The translations under genes were made by a program, and so were the position numbers. A DNA stretch of 47,863 bases, taken from Rhizophagus sp. LPA8_4_AMF (lineage: Eukaryota > Glomeromycota > Glomeromycetes > Glomerales > Glomeraceae). A model generated the notes under the pieces. It did no database searches. It saw only the letters and a program-made list of their open reading frames with translations, and was not told where the DNA came from. The stretch's first letter is position 1. Every line of letters starts with the position of its first letter. The DNA lies in the NCBI GenBank assembly GCA_021464525.1, contig JADRCO010000151.1:1-47863 (forward strand), in the 5' to 3' direction. Shown here in pieces: positions 10,627-23,891 of this stretch.

Positions 10627-11200
10627 TCAAACTACCATTATTATCTTCTGACAAATCATTCTAAACTTTCTTTTGACTTTTTCTAAATTAATTGTTTGAC
10701 TTCTTGAACTCCTCAAAGACATTACAGAATTAATCATACCACTCAAAGACCTGCTCTTATAAATAGCCCCTGACTTATTTAATCTTATAGGTCCAATATC
10801 TGATTTTATAATTACAGTTGGTTTATTATTTTTTTCATTTTCACGCTCTTTCCCATATATCTTAGTAATTCTTTCATATATATCATAAGCTGTTGGTCTT
10901 TTGTTTGGATCAGAATACCAGCATTTTTCCATTAATTCAATATAATCTTCGGGCGCGTTTGTAACAATTGGTGCTCGTAGACCATCACATGTATCAATAA
11001 TAAGATTTGTATCATGACTTCGATCCCAAAAAGGTCTTCGACCCGTCATTAATTCCCACATAATCATTCCAAAACTATATACTGTATGTCTATAGCTTTA
11101 TTATATTTTTGTCTTTGAAAAATTTCCGGAGCCATATAAGGAATAATACCATAACTCTCATAATGATGATTTTTACTCAACTTCTCCCTTCTTTTATTGC
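10627..11200 (-). pseudogene. Protein kinase C-lobe fragment
   Basis: One minus-strand frame reads the end of an activation segment (YGIIPYMAPEIF), helix F (AIDIQYSFGMIMWELMTG), RRPFWDRSHD, and the closing CWYSDPNKRPTAYDIYERI, then a Ser/Arg-rich tail. The N-lobe, HRD and DFG are absent. Upstream the frame passes into CNECNKRREK, a C-x2-C-like motif of the sort found near the N-terminus of related fungal kinases, so the middle of the gene seems deleted. A codon (Q) is inserted inside the usual DIYSFG motif. The APE motif and DPNKRP ending show a different kinase subfamily from the Sel1 kinases here. Most likely a relic. Confidence 0.7.
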
Positions 11201-11229
11201 ATTCGTTACATTTCTTTTTTTTTGTATTT

Positions 11230-13270
11230 TGACTTAACTATAGTTTGTGTTGGTTGTATCAAAGATTTATTGTTTGATAATAAAAAGTTAATTTAATGGT
11301 TGTAATTGATTGGTTGTTCCATGTTTTTTAATTAAAAATAATAGTAATAAATTAGTACTATAATTTAGGTCGAGAAAAACTGCTGTCAAATATATACATT
11401 TTTAAATTTAATTGTTATACAAGGAATTCTTTTTTTTAAAATTCTATACACAATTTCAAGAAGTTTCTTATAGAAATACGAATTTTCTAAGAATTCTATG
11501 TAACGATTGTAACACGCAAAGAATTTTACAGTTCAACGTGAATTACGTGATATCGCATATGATGATATTAAATGCTGATTACACCAGAATTTTCGAGAAT
11601 CGTCAAATTATTGTAAACACATGGTTACCTAAAATAAATATAATAGTTATTTTATGAAAGAATTATACAAATATTCTTAACGTATGAATCTTAATAATAT
11701 AAAAATCATATTAAATTTTGAAATCATGTTGCTTATAATTAGCAGATGCAAGTATTTTAAGTTTTGACACATTATAAGAATATCAAATTTGCATGTAATT
11801 GCATTATTTATGGGACAATAAAATTAATAAATTCAAAGATTGAGAATGATAAAAAAAAACCTGGACATCTAATTTAACAAAATGTGAGTACAAATCATAT
11901 GAATTCCGGTTCCAATTAAAAAAAAAAAATAGAATAATTCCTAACAGTGAGGAACCATCTGCTTTCGATAAAAGATGACAATACATTTGAAAAATAATAT
12001 GGATAATAGGCCCGAAAACACATCCAAATATTATTTATGCCATTTGGCATTTCTTGTGATAGTTGGAGGCTCTTGGACTAAACCAAACTCGGTTCGCTAA
12101 AGCAAACTTTGGTTTATCTCCAAATAAAATTGCTAAAGAAAATTATTTAGATAAATTAAAAAAAAATAAGTGTAGAAAGAAATAAAATGAAAGAAACTCA
12201 ACATCAAGAAATCCAATCACAGCAAGTCAGATCTGATATTTCTTCGGATCTTTTTAGTATATTATTATAATATTATTCTCGCTTCAAATTAATAAAATAT
12301 ATTACTTTATAAATATAGCTGCATCACTGAATCAATTAAAAAAAAATTCGAAAACAAATTATTATATAGTGTCCACATATAATTCTGATTTAATTAGTTG
12401 ACTGACTATAATAAGAAATTGGCTGTGATTTCATAAAATGTTTTAAGTTATTACTGCTAATCTGACAGCAATTTACCATTATTGCTGTGTAAAAGCCGAA
12501 TGTAACAAAGTATTTACTTACCGGATTATCTATCTCACCCGTTTCAGAGTTATTTGCATAGTGATCTACAATTCTGGTCACGGATTAATAAACATTATTG
12601 GCCGGAATTATTAAGATCATCATAATTTTTTATAGTCGATTAAGAATATGCGATTACGATACTCTTTATAGAGGGCACAATATTGTTAATAATATAATGC
12701 TAGTACTGAAAGAAATAGGTAACTGCAGTATTCCTAATGACTATATATATATAAACCATAAAAATAATGATATCATTTAATTCACGTTTTCATATTTTGT
12801 GACCAATTCAAAACTTCCTATGGAAAAATAATTAGCTATGACGTTATTATTATTATTATTTGCAATTTTGCATAATCTTTTATGTATTATTAGAACCAAA
12901 TTATACTATGCACAATGAATTCTGTTATACGCCACACAATTACTGTAAGTTTAATAGGTTTATTAAATAAAATGTAATAGTACTAAAAAAAATGTATCCG
13001 TCCCCCTCATCTAGATAAATAGCTATTTAATAGATTTGTTTTTATAAAAAAGATACAACCCAAACTAATTTAGTATGGAAATATCAAAATGAAACTTAAG
13101 GAAAATCTAAGAAATTTGTGGAAATTTGTGCAGTATTTTAAGTAACATCCTTGGGTATACCATCTGGTATCAGCAATACTAGAAGAATTTAATATATGAA
13201 AAACTTTTTTATTTTAATAACTATAACCATTAAAAAATATGCAGATTTTTTAGATCTATTTATTACGTAT
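11230..13270. other. Intergenic, no gene supported
   Basis: The region is AT-rich. A plus-strand frame near 11412-11657 contains CNDCNTQR but no recognisable domain and is not called. A short hairpin (AAACCAAA/TTTGGTTT) lies near 12080-12116. Nothing else has clear structure. Confidence 0.4.
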
Positions 13271-13271
13271 T

Positions 13272-13473
13272 CCCTATAAGAACGAAATTCGGTTTATATT
13301 TGTTGTTCTTGTGTAAAAAAATGTCTAAAAAGGCACCATTTTGTTTAATTTTGTTTAAATCGTTTTTTTTTTTGTAATTAGACATAAATCAGACAAAATA
13401 GTGCTTTTTTAGACATTTTTTACACATGAACAACAAATATAAACCGAATTTGACACATTTCGTATTTATAGGG
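13272..13473. mobile_element. MITE with about 75-base terminal inverted repeats
   Basis: The left end starts CCCTATAAGAACGAAATTCG and the right end closes with CGTATTTATAGGG. The arms stay complementary far inward (both carry TTCGGTTTATATTTGTTGTTC and TGTCTAAAAA-type words), leaving a short middle with a poly-T run. The flanks are ATT on both sides, consistent with a 3-base target duplication. There is no coding content. The ends resemble the element at 38256-38413 (CCCTATAA, 3-base duplication), so both may depend on one transposase family. Confidence 0.8.
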
Positions 13474-13794
13474 ATTTGACATATACTTTCATGAGAAGGG
13501 GGATATTTTGTGCAGTGCGATACAGTAAATGAAATTAAATAATAAAATTTCATTAGTTGCATACCATATTTTATTGGATACTTTTATATACAAGGTTAGA
13601 AAAAAATTGTAATATTTAGTATAAAAACGGTTCATCCATCCATTTAATATATTATATTATAAACTATTAATAAATTGTTATAGATTTCCTCTCAAAAACT
13701 ATTTCTTGATAATAATAAACGAAATCTATCTACATTAAAATTTTCAATCTCCTTAATGGTATAAATCGTATTAATATTAATTATTTTCATAATT

Positions 13795-14590
13795 TTTGTT
13801 ATAATTATTAACTCTCCACTCTACCATTACATTTATTCCTAAATGATTTATTACTAATCCATCATGATTAAATGATAAATAAGATCAAGATTATATAATG
13901 GGTCATTTATAGTACGAATATACACGATATCTTTTTATCAATCCAATTAATTATTATTTTTGCAAGTATTGGTTTAATGATATTTGATTTGATTAATGAA
14001 CCAGTTCTAGGCGGTAAAATTATAATTTTTAGCAAGACGTCTTTATAATGAAATTCTTCAATATCTTCATAAATATGTTTAGGAATAATAGTTTTGTAAG
14101 GAAGGACTTCATCAAAAATATTCGGACGCAAAACCGAATAAGAGGAATAAATTGATTTAAAGTTTTATTTAATGCTTCGTAATTTTTATTATTCCATTTG
14201 ACTGTATCGCTAACCAAACCGGAAATTTCCCATTTAATTAAACGATCCCAAATACTAATTTCTTCAATTTGTAAGTCTTCTATTTTAAGCAAATCAAACA
14301 GTATTTCCTTATTTAATGAAGGAAAACTTTTTGCAGATAAAAACGATAGTGGATTTTTCAGGCTATAATTTTGTAATTTCTTGCAATTATCAAGTCTAAA
14401 CACAGTATTTAGAACAAGAACCAAATTTTCATGAATCCAGTTAAGTTTTTTTTTTTATTAAAATAGTCTTGAACATGTCTAAATAACTCTTCAAGAATAA
14501 TTCATCAGATGCGATTAGCTAATCGAGAATATTTTCGCCCAATTGCTTAGTTAAATCACGTTCACCAGTGTAAATATATCTAATAAAGTA
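13795..14590 (-). pseudogene. BTB-BACK-TLDc protein gene, decayed
   Basis: Read on the minus strand in several frames: end of a BTB domain (IYTGERDLTKQLGENILD, IASDELFLEELFRHVQDYF), a BACK domain (LSAKSFPSLNKEILFDLL, LQIEEISIWDRLIKWEISG, ALNKTLNQFIPLIRF), and the start of a TLDc domain (KPILAKIIINWIDKK). Beyond a stop there are faint TLDc pieces (NDPLYNLDLIYH, FRNKCNGRVES). This order is the well-known architecture of an expanded family in Rhizophagus-type fungi; BTB-BACK proteins are often Cullin-3 adaptors. In-frame stops and at least three shifts break it, and the N-terminal half of the BTB domain is missing. Confidence 0.72.
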
Positions 14591-17500
14591 ATTATTTTAA
14601 TTAATTTTGAATAAGTTAAATGATTAAATTTATAATTTATAAAAAATTAAATGGATTATATCAAAACTAGTAGGTGTTAAATTTGGCTTACTAAATATAA
14701 TCATATTATTCCTTCTTCGTAATCCAATTAGTAGAAAGGGCACTTTTAAAATAAGATGAACGAGCACGTAAAATAACTGAATGCGCAAATATATAAAACA
14801 TGGAGTAAATATGGATTAAGCAAACAGCTGAATAGAGATTGTTGCAAGGTGCTTAACAAGATACTTATATTATTTAGTTTATAATATTCCATTTACACAG
14901 AAACGTTAATAACTTATACCAGGAATTATTAAATTATTTAATGTAATGACAGCTCTTTATGATAAACCATTTATTTAAATCAAGTATGATAATATTATTT
15001 AAAAATAGTTACAAATGTTATTCCTTTTAAAATAGTAATAGATTAGATTAAATTTCTATTATATATTATTACATATTTCAAAAATATGGGTGGGTTCTAA
15101 TTGCAAAGATAATGATTGTTGAATCTTATCAAAAAAAGGGCATAATACATTAGTCAAGTTAATATATCTTTTTTTTCAAAATTATTCATTAATGAATTGT
15201 TATCCTGCTTTTCAGATCTATTTACTTATAGAAATTTTGTATGCTTTGTATCTATTTATCCTCCGTCAAGGTATACTATTAAAATTAATCAAATATAAGA
15301 AGGTGTTCTTTTAAAAACAATTTAAAGCCAAGGTTAATTTGATTTTGCATTTAGGTATTTGTTTTTAATAATAATGTATATGGTTATTGGACTATTATTT
15401 TTAATAATTACCAAAGTAGTATACTTTTGTTGTGGTTAATTAAATTTCTAATCTATTCTAATATCTTCAGATTCGAAAATAAAACATTGCATATTATAAT
15501 TTTATGAGATATATAAATTCGATACAAGAATAATGATTATTCAATGAAATTACGCAAATTGAATAAATAAACAAATGATTAAAATAATATTTAAATGAAC
15601 TAGAATGAACTAAAATTAAATGTATGATCACAAAATGATAGAATGTATAACTTTTTGTAGAAAGTATTTTATATATGATAAAGCTTATAAGAATTAATTA
15701 ATTGAAGATATTAACTAAAGGAAAAAGAATACAGCAATATGTTGGATATCAAAATTTCTAGTACTACATTTAGTAATATTACTTGAATTACTACTGTGTA
15801 TTTATCTCCACTGATCGTATTATTATAATAATATTAAAATATTAAGTAGTAATAATGATGAGAAGTTTAGTAATCAGTATATTGAACAGGTTATAAATAA
15901 AGTAAGAATTACAGTATGTTAAGTAGATAATTAACTCTGGTTTAAAGGTAAATAAAAGTTTTATAAATAAACTTGTAATTGAAAAGCTTAAAGTAATTGT
16001 GGAAATTCTGATAGTACAAATAATTATCATCAAAGTTATGAGATTCTTATCATGACATATAATCAACTTTAATAATCAAGAAGACAACAAGGTTTTGCCA
16101 TTCCCAGCAGGATTTGAATTATTTTAAAATAATAGTTAATTAATTGAGATTAAATTAAATTAGTAATATGAAGTGTTGATAAAAAACTACACTGTAGTAA
16201 GTACACTTTCTTGTGATTTTCTTTTATCACATTAAAGGATAGTAGAGAATGTCATTACCTGACTCTATATGGCAAATTAGGATTATATTAAGTATGTTGT
16301 TTACTATTTATAACTAAATTGGATGAATAATTACTAATATTGACAAATATTTTTTGTTTCCCTTATTAGGTATATTATTATTAGACATTTTTCTAAAATA
16401 ACTAATGAATAGTTAAATTATTATAATCTACCAAAAAAGCATATAAATGTGAATATATGACTTTAAAACTGACTAACTCAGCCCACAGCTTATCGTTAAA
16501 TTCACCTTTTATTTTTGAAGATGGCGATAGATCTATAATAAAACTGTGGGATATTAAATATAAAGATTATTATTAAAAATAAGAAGATATTAGCTTGAAA
16601 TATCTTTTATACTCTTTTTTATCTAAGAATTTAATTAACCATTGAGAAATTATTTATAATTTTGTATCATCAAAATTTAATTTATTTCGACTGATTAAGT
16701 TATTAAATATATTTAATTTTCCCTATTAAATTGTATCAGAGTTAAAAAATAATTGTATGAAGGAAATTTATGCTACTTAATTGATATTTTGTTAGTTTAT
16801 TATGAGTATTATTAACTAAATTTGAAATCTAATATTTTGTTTCATCTTGTTAATGAAATTGGTTTGATACAAGTATCTTTGACCAGACTTCGAGGAGTGT
16901 TATCTTTAGTTAATCTTTGATTCAATATCAAAGCTTGACCTGGTTAAATCTCTAGAATCGAGCTTTATACTTACTTGTCTTGAATAATCAACAAGTTACT
17001 TTGTTTGTTTTAAGTGAATGTAGCTAGGTAACATATATTCAACTTGCGTAACTTTCGAATTTTTTATGTATTGATAAGACTAAAATTTAAATGGATTTAT
17101 AAAAATTTACTTCCAAAGAAATAACAATATTTAGTTTTCATTATTAGAATGTTATGATCTTTTACAAACAGCCAGTTAGAGGGATTAGGCAATAATTTAT
17201 TAACAAAATATGACCAATTTTTAATATTCAAATACTAGAAATGAGAAAAGTCAAAAAATTATAATTATATATTACCCTTCTTTTATAGTAAAATATTTAT
17301 TTCATAATTAAATTTTACAATTGTTTTCCTAATTGAATCATATTTAATCAAAAAAGAAAAATAATTGGTTTTATTAAATTATCAGTTGTTATTATTGGTT
17401 AATTTTTTTGCTTGATCCAATACAATTCTAAAGAATTGTTTATTAAAAGTGTTGAAGAGTAACAATATTCATGTGACAAAAATAAGCTTTTCGTGAGCTT

Positions 17501-19169
17501 AGCATGATTAATTTGTAAAACAATTGATATTAATGATTATAGCTGTAGCAATAAAATTAATACAGTGTAGCTAATGTGTTATTTAACATGGTGTTAATTT
17601 TGGCCAGCATTTTTTTAATTTTGTATAGCAATCCGTCTTAAATTTATTCATATCTTTATTTTGAATAGTTTAAATACTATAATAAAGAAAATTTTATAAT
17701 TATGATGTCTGCCTGTACTTCCTATCATACTGGCAAATAAAATTTAAAAGGGACAAAATTATATAACCAGAATATAATTTAAGAAAAAGAAAAGTTGTAC
17801 ATATTTGAATTCTGCATTTATTTATTAATGGTGAGAAAATGTTAAGATATATCTCATTGTAAGGTAATACTATAGTAATAAAATCTGGACTAACAATGAA
17901 TTTGTAATAAATTATTCATCTGATAATTAAGAAGCTTATAAGCACATCTTCCATAAATAAAACTAATATATACTTTCTCTCTAAAATGACATTATTAAAA
18001 GGCAATTAAATGTTAAAAGAGCTTCTGCAAAAATTATTTGTTCATGATTCATACATTGAATATTATATTACAAATGGCACAATTCCTCTATTAATGTACT
18101 TTATTGTGGTAAAAGTAAAATATGTATATTTTGTCAACTTTACAATAGATTTCTTCTCTGAATTGTCTTAAATATTCCCGAGTAAAATGTATCCATGTGA
18201 TATTTAAAAGTTTTGGTTTCATTTTTGAATACACGTCCATTAAAATAAAAATATCAGTATATGAAATACTATTTATTTCATGCTACATTAATTTTTTATA
18301 AAAGGGATATTTGAGTACATATTGATTATTTATAAATATGATAAAAAATATATTTGCACATTTTGTCATTTAACTACCAAATCTCGTTATGGAGAACACA
18401 TAAGTTTGAATGGATGACGGGTTGAAAGAGCTGATAGCACTAGAAATAAAGTTTCTTCATCTTTATTTATAAATAAATATAGTTTCTTCAGTTATATTAC
18501 ATTTATATGCAAGTTGAAGCCACCATACAGTGAGTTTAGGGATGTTAAAAGGTTCGACTAGTTCGGTTTATGCAGTTATGCTCCAAACTACTTATTTATT
18601 TTTTCCTTTCTATAGTTATGAAATAATTCAGTTCATATGACTTTGCAATGTGAAAACAATCACGATCCGATTTTTATTCGATTGTTTAACGCTATAAAAA
18701 ATATTGTGATATTGTGATTATTATTCTTAGTGTATTTCATACTATTTATTATAACATTATTAGATATAATTTTATTCATGATTTTATTTTAATAATTGCA
18801 AAGAGTAACTTTACTTCAACTAAGTCATGATTTCTACAGTTACTTGAATACAATAAAAAGATATTAAAATACAGTATTTTTTATTGGGAATTTATATTTT
18901 ATGTATCTTTCACATATAAAGTACAGTAAGATTAGAATGTTGTTTATTTTAAACTTAATTAATTAACGATTAATATTCCTTTTTTAGTATATAAACTGTA
19001 GATTTTGATTTGTATTTTGTAGATTACATACTAAATTAAATCTTTGTATTTTTCAACATATTATGATCGGCGTATTTATTATAAGCAACCAAATAATCAT
19101 CATGACTTTGTAAAGTTACAAATTCCACAATTTACAGCAAAAAATATGAAAAATCAACTATCATATAGC
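14591..19169. other. Long gene-poor AT-rich region
   Basis: No protein-like frame, RNA gene or clear transposon end was found in about 4.6 kb. A patch near 16870-17060 is less AT-rich and has a CTTTGAT/ATCAAAG hairpin near 16915-16935, but no convincing element borders. Confidence 0.45.
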
Positions 19170-21438
19170 TTAATACTTCTTAATAATTAAATAACTTAAT
19201 CTATTTTGAGCATATTGATATCCTTGTTCAGCAGATTTTTTATACCAATAAATTGCTTGATTTATATCCTTTTTCTTACCACTTTCATACATAGAAGCAA
19301 TATTATATTGAACTAAATAATTTCCTAAATTTGCTCCTTTTTGAAATAATTCAAATGCCTTTTTCTTGTCAACTACGACTCCAATTCCTCCATAATAACA
19401 ACATCCCAAATTATTTATTCCAAGTGTATTTCCTAAATTTGCAGATTTTTGATATAATTCAAATGCCATTCGTTCATCTATACTAGCCCCAACTCCAAAT
19501 TCATAACAATATCCCAAACTACGTATTCCACGCGGATTTCCTAAATTCGCAGCCTTTTGATATAGTTCAAATGCTTTTTGTTTATCAACACTGGTCCCTA
19601 TTCCTTTTTCATAACAATATCCTAGACTAGTCATTCCAAGTGCATTTCCTGATTTTACTGCATTTTGATAAAATTCAAATGCCTCTTGTTTATCAACATT
19701 AATTTCAATCCCAAAGTGATAAAATACTCCAAGTAAAAAAGCAGAATTAGAATTATCCTGACTATTTAGTAACCAATTGTAAATTTCTTTTGGAGTTGTA
19801 TCATGGTCATTAAGATATTTAACAATTTTGAATTTTCTCATTATTATTTCTACATCCTCAAGATGGAGAATTATTTCATTAACTATTAATTCATAGTCAT
19901 TTAAAATGAGATTTGAGAAAATTAAAGGTTCTATCTCTTTTATATTGATACTATTAAAATTTTGAATAATAATATCTTCAGAAACTTCATTATTTGATTT
20001 AGAAAACTGTTCTCTTGATAATAGAAAGTCTGCATTGTAATCATTTTGCTGAAATTTTAAAAAAATTGCATTTAAATTTGCAGCAACCTGGTTAATGGTT
20101 GGACGATTATCCGGTTCATCATTCCAGCAATCTAAATTTAATAATTAATTAATACGTTTTAATCATGATTGAATTTAATTGTAAGTATTTACCAGTGTAT
20201 ATTTTCACATAGTCTTCTGGAGTATTAGGAATAGGTTTCTCTTTAAGGCCACATAATATTTCCATAGCCAAATCAACATTATACAGTTTGTTACAAAAAG
20301 GTGGATATCCACTAGAGATTTCCCATAAAAGTATGCCGATACTGTATACGTCACTTTTTTTATTTAACGAATATACTTGAATTTGTTTGTTGCTATCCCC
20401 TTTTATATCAAATTTTTTTGGATCAATATAAGCAACCATTTCAAATGATTTTGATTGAATATTGGATGATTCTTTAATCCTTTTTGACAATCTAAAATCG
20501 GTCAATTTGATGGTATCATTATGAACTAATATATTATTAGAGTGCTATAATAAATAATTGGATTAGGTACTATAAAATCTTATGACACAATCTAATATGG
20601 TTACACCACGATTTCCCGACGTACGATTTCCCGACAGGACATTTGCCCGACAGATTTGGCCAGAGTTATACAGAGTTATGCACTAACACGTGAACAAACG
20701 GCCGGGGTTAGGCTGTCGGGAAAATGTCCTGTCGGGAAGTTGTCCGACATTGTCTAATATAACGTAAATTAATTAAAAAACCTACCAAATCATGATGCAC
20801 AATTTCATTATCATGTAAGCATGATATAGCATTAGCTAATTGAAGTGCCAAATGTAACTTATCGTTCCAAGTGAAATATTCAAAGCGTTCACTCAAATAG
20901 TTTCGAAGGGTACCACTATTGGCATATTCCATCACTAGCAAGTATTTTTTTGAATTATTACTTTGGATTTCTTTTGAAAAAAAAAATATTTTAGCTCATT
21001 TCAGTTTTATTAAAATGATGCCTTAAGATGTTCATAATACCTGTTGTAATTCCACAAAAGTGAATAATATTCTCATGAAAATCCACTTCAAGTTGAAGTT
21101 TAAGCTAAACCATGAATAGAATCACAAATTAAAAAATAATGTAAAGTAGTACGACATAAATACAGAAATACTCATTTAGATATTATAATTACTTCATTAA
21201 CGATTTCTTTGGCCACGATATTAAAATTGAAAAAAGATTTCAATGCTAAATAACTTTGAGAATTTTTCCAGTTTGCACGAGAAACTTTTCCAAACTTTCC
21301 AAAACCAACATCTTGAATATTATTAAAATGTTTATAGTCATAATATTTAATTAGTTTTTTTGTAATAGATTCTTCAATCCAATTAATCCACTCATTTGAA
21401 TTATCAGTAAAATTAAGTTCAACGTTATTACTAGACAT
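19170..21438 (-). CDS. TKL-type kinase with Sel1 repeats; degenerate catalytic motifs
   Basis: Five exons: 21438-21193, 21104-21041, 20970-20786, 20544-20193, 20131-19170. The GT-AG introns have the same phases as in the gene at 2914-4754. Exon lengths sum to 603 codons, so 602 residues, with no internal stop. The glycine loop is GFGKFGKV (45-52) and the ATP lysine is in LALK (K67). The catalytic loop is HHDLHSNN (162-169) instead of HRD, and the metal-binding motif is DFR (181-183) instead of DFG. The aspartates and asparagine remain. Helix F (DVYSIGILLWE) and DCWNDEPDNRP close the domain. The C-terminal 210 or so residues form about five Sel1 units (for example LGYCYEKGIGTSVDKQKAFE). It may be a weak kinase or a pseudokinase scaffold. 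A MITE sits in intron 3. Confidence 0.85.
20599..20752. mobile_element. 154-base MITE inside a kinase intron, 8-base target duplication
   Basis: TCTAATAT occurs exactly at both edges (20591-20598 and 20753-20760). Inside are inverted arms TTCCCGACAGGACATTTGCC and CTGTCGGGAAAATGTCCTGT. An 8-base duplication points to the hAT superfamily, although the outermost bases pair poorly. The host intron is 241 bases against 85 in the paralogous gene; removing the element and one duplication leaves 79, which fits insertion into a normal intron. The middle carries GTTATGCACTAACACGTGA, also found at 41458-41476. Confidence 0.82.
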
Positions 21439-23860
21439 TGTAGTAGATATTATTTATAAAGAGAGAATTTTTATTGCGAAAATTAATTATGTTAAAGAAA
21501 ATAAAAGAATTTTAGCTGTTTATAGAAATTGATATTCTGAAACGTGTCACATTTCAAAAAAATAAATTTGTAATTTGTAATATGTAAACAATGCATATCG
21601 GCTAATAGTGAAAGTCCCTAAAATTTTAGGGTATATTTTTATTTATCAATTAAAGAGTCATATGATACATATCAATTGTTTTCAGCCAATAAACTATGAT
21701 GATGTTACACATTTCCTTTTTGGGAAATTGGTAAGAGGCTTAATTCCGACCAGAATTATGTTTTAATTTTAACATTTCCTAAAATGGAGTATGACGGATC
21801 AAAAATCCCAAAATTAAATGACGTCATTTCTTGCCATCCCCTTAGACGTTGACTATATAATAGAATTCGGGTAGAATAGTTTGTTATGAAGACACTTATT
21901 GTTTTTAGGGATACTTTTTTCGACCAGATCATATAATTTCAGGGTAATTACTAATGACTCAATTTCTCCAATTAGCCGATGTGGCTTGTGCAGCAAAAAA
22001 AAAATTTAGTAAAAAGCAAGAATGTCCCACATCAGACTGCAACAATTTTGATTTGTCATATCATCTAACAAGTTTAATATTTCTTTGTAGATATGCTTTT
22101 TATTTATAAAAAAAAGAAATAAGATAAAATTCTATACAATAAAAATGTGAAAAATACATTTGTGTAAGAATTCTAGTCTGGTCCAGATTTCAATATATGA
22201 CAAAGTTAATATGTATCATGCTAATCTTATAGCATAGATCATTTCGTAATTGAAACAAAGCAACAAATTAGTCTATTCATTATTTAAAAATATTACCATT
22301 TATTTAGTATTTATTCGATGAACTTAAAATATTCGGAAATTCTTATTTATGCAATGGAATTGCAACTTATAAATAGTCAACACGAAACTTTGTTACATAT
22401 AACAAATATATAATAAAACTATAGCTTGTTATACAGGATCGGCGCACGTGCCAAGAATTTGCCACGAATTTTACACAATCAAAATGATCAGCGGAAGCTT
22501 ATACTTTGGGTAACTTACGCTCAATGTATTAACTTATATCAAGATTAACTTATTGAAAGTATAACATACATTAAGAATAACTTGCACGATTTCATGAATA
22601 TACAATACTAATAAACCTCTTGGCTCTTGTTTTTTTTTTTTTATTATTTTCCGGTTCCCTTTTGATGACTTTGTTCTTTTTGAATATTTTGCTTAGTTAA
22701 TTTATTGGTTGGTAAACAAACTAAGGTTCATTTGTTTTATAATTATTTTATAATAAATAATTAGTATTAAATTAGATAATTGGTTAACTTCTATTTCTTT
22801 ATAGAATAAAATTAATATTTATTAAAATTTTGGCTTGGAAAATAAAACTAATATATTTGTCAAAAATTTAACAAAGATTATTATAACAAACTATATGATT
22901 GGTCTTGATGAATTTATCATCCAGCTAAATTTAGTAATAATGAAATTTTTATGGCTGTGGTGGTTGTGCTGGTGGCTAAATGCAAATAACTTTCAAAAAA
23001 AAAAGATACCTTAACATGTGATCAAATACACAGCCCAAATATTTTAATTATATATATAACTAGTATTTTATTGAGTCTAACTGTTTATTTCCTTTTTCCT
23101 TTTCATTTTTCTTGCCTTTATTTTCTTTCCATATTTTTCAAAGAGATAGTTTATAATTACACTATGTAATATATAACAATTATTATACCAGAAATATTTT
23201 TTTATTATTTGAGATAGAAAATTAATGAAAACAACTATAAGTTCTTCCTATTGCATGCCTTCCAGATATTTTGAATATTTCAAGTTATTTAGGCAGTCAC
23301 AGTAGGAAAACAATTAACATCAGAGAGTCAAGATCATCTAAAAACAATTCCATTTACAAGATTCCCCTAATGCTTATAGTACTTAATTTTAATTGGTACG
23401 TCAAGTGGCATTTGCAATTATACTCCTTAGAAACATTGATTGTTAATTTTTTATATAAGACAGGTGGAAAACATTCTATTCCTGAGCTGCATGGTTGGGA
23501 ATATCAATTTAAAATACATGCCCTGTCATACTTTTAAGAATTACACATCAAATAGAAGAATATAGAAAGGAAGAGGTTTTATAAAGAAAAGAAAAGGTTA
23601 TAATATAAACATTATTTTATTTTTTACATTATTCAAGATCCTTTATAGTAGATTTGCCTGATAATTATGTTTAGATATTAATGATGGTAAAATATGGAAA
23701 ACTTTTTCATTTGATGGTAGTATCTTTTTTGCACCAGAAACTTCTATGACCCATCTAGACATCCTCTTTTCACTATCATGAATGGTTAAAACCAATTAAG
23801 ATTAAAGAGAAGTAAGTTGTATTGATTATATCTGAGCAACAGAAATTTATTTATAGAACT
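21439..23860. other. Intergenic; no gene supported
   Basis: This is the presumed promoter side of the kinase-Sel1 gene. It contains a perfect 16-base palindrome CCCTAAAATTTTAGGG at 21616-21631. A frame of 88 codons at 23271-23537 on the plus strand has no recognisable domain and is not called. The rest is AT-rich. Confidence 0.4.
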
Positions 23861-23891
23861 GATAGATGCAAAAATAACAAACTTTGATTAT

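Noticed and set aside
18550-18600. GGTTCGACTAG, resembling a tRNA B box
   Set aside because: No A box, acceptor stem or cloverleaf could be placed around it; no tRNA gene was found in the window.
21616-21631. CCCTAAAATTTTAGGG, which looks like two telomere hexamers head to head
   Set aside because: Only one unit on each side and no tandem array; a chance palindrome is enough.
23271-23537. An 88-codon plus-strand frame
   Set aside because: Starts at a non-ATG codon and shows no domain; left as intergenic.
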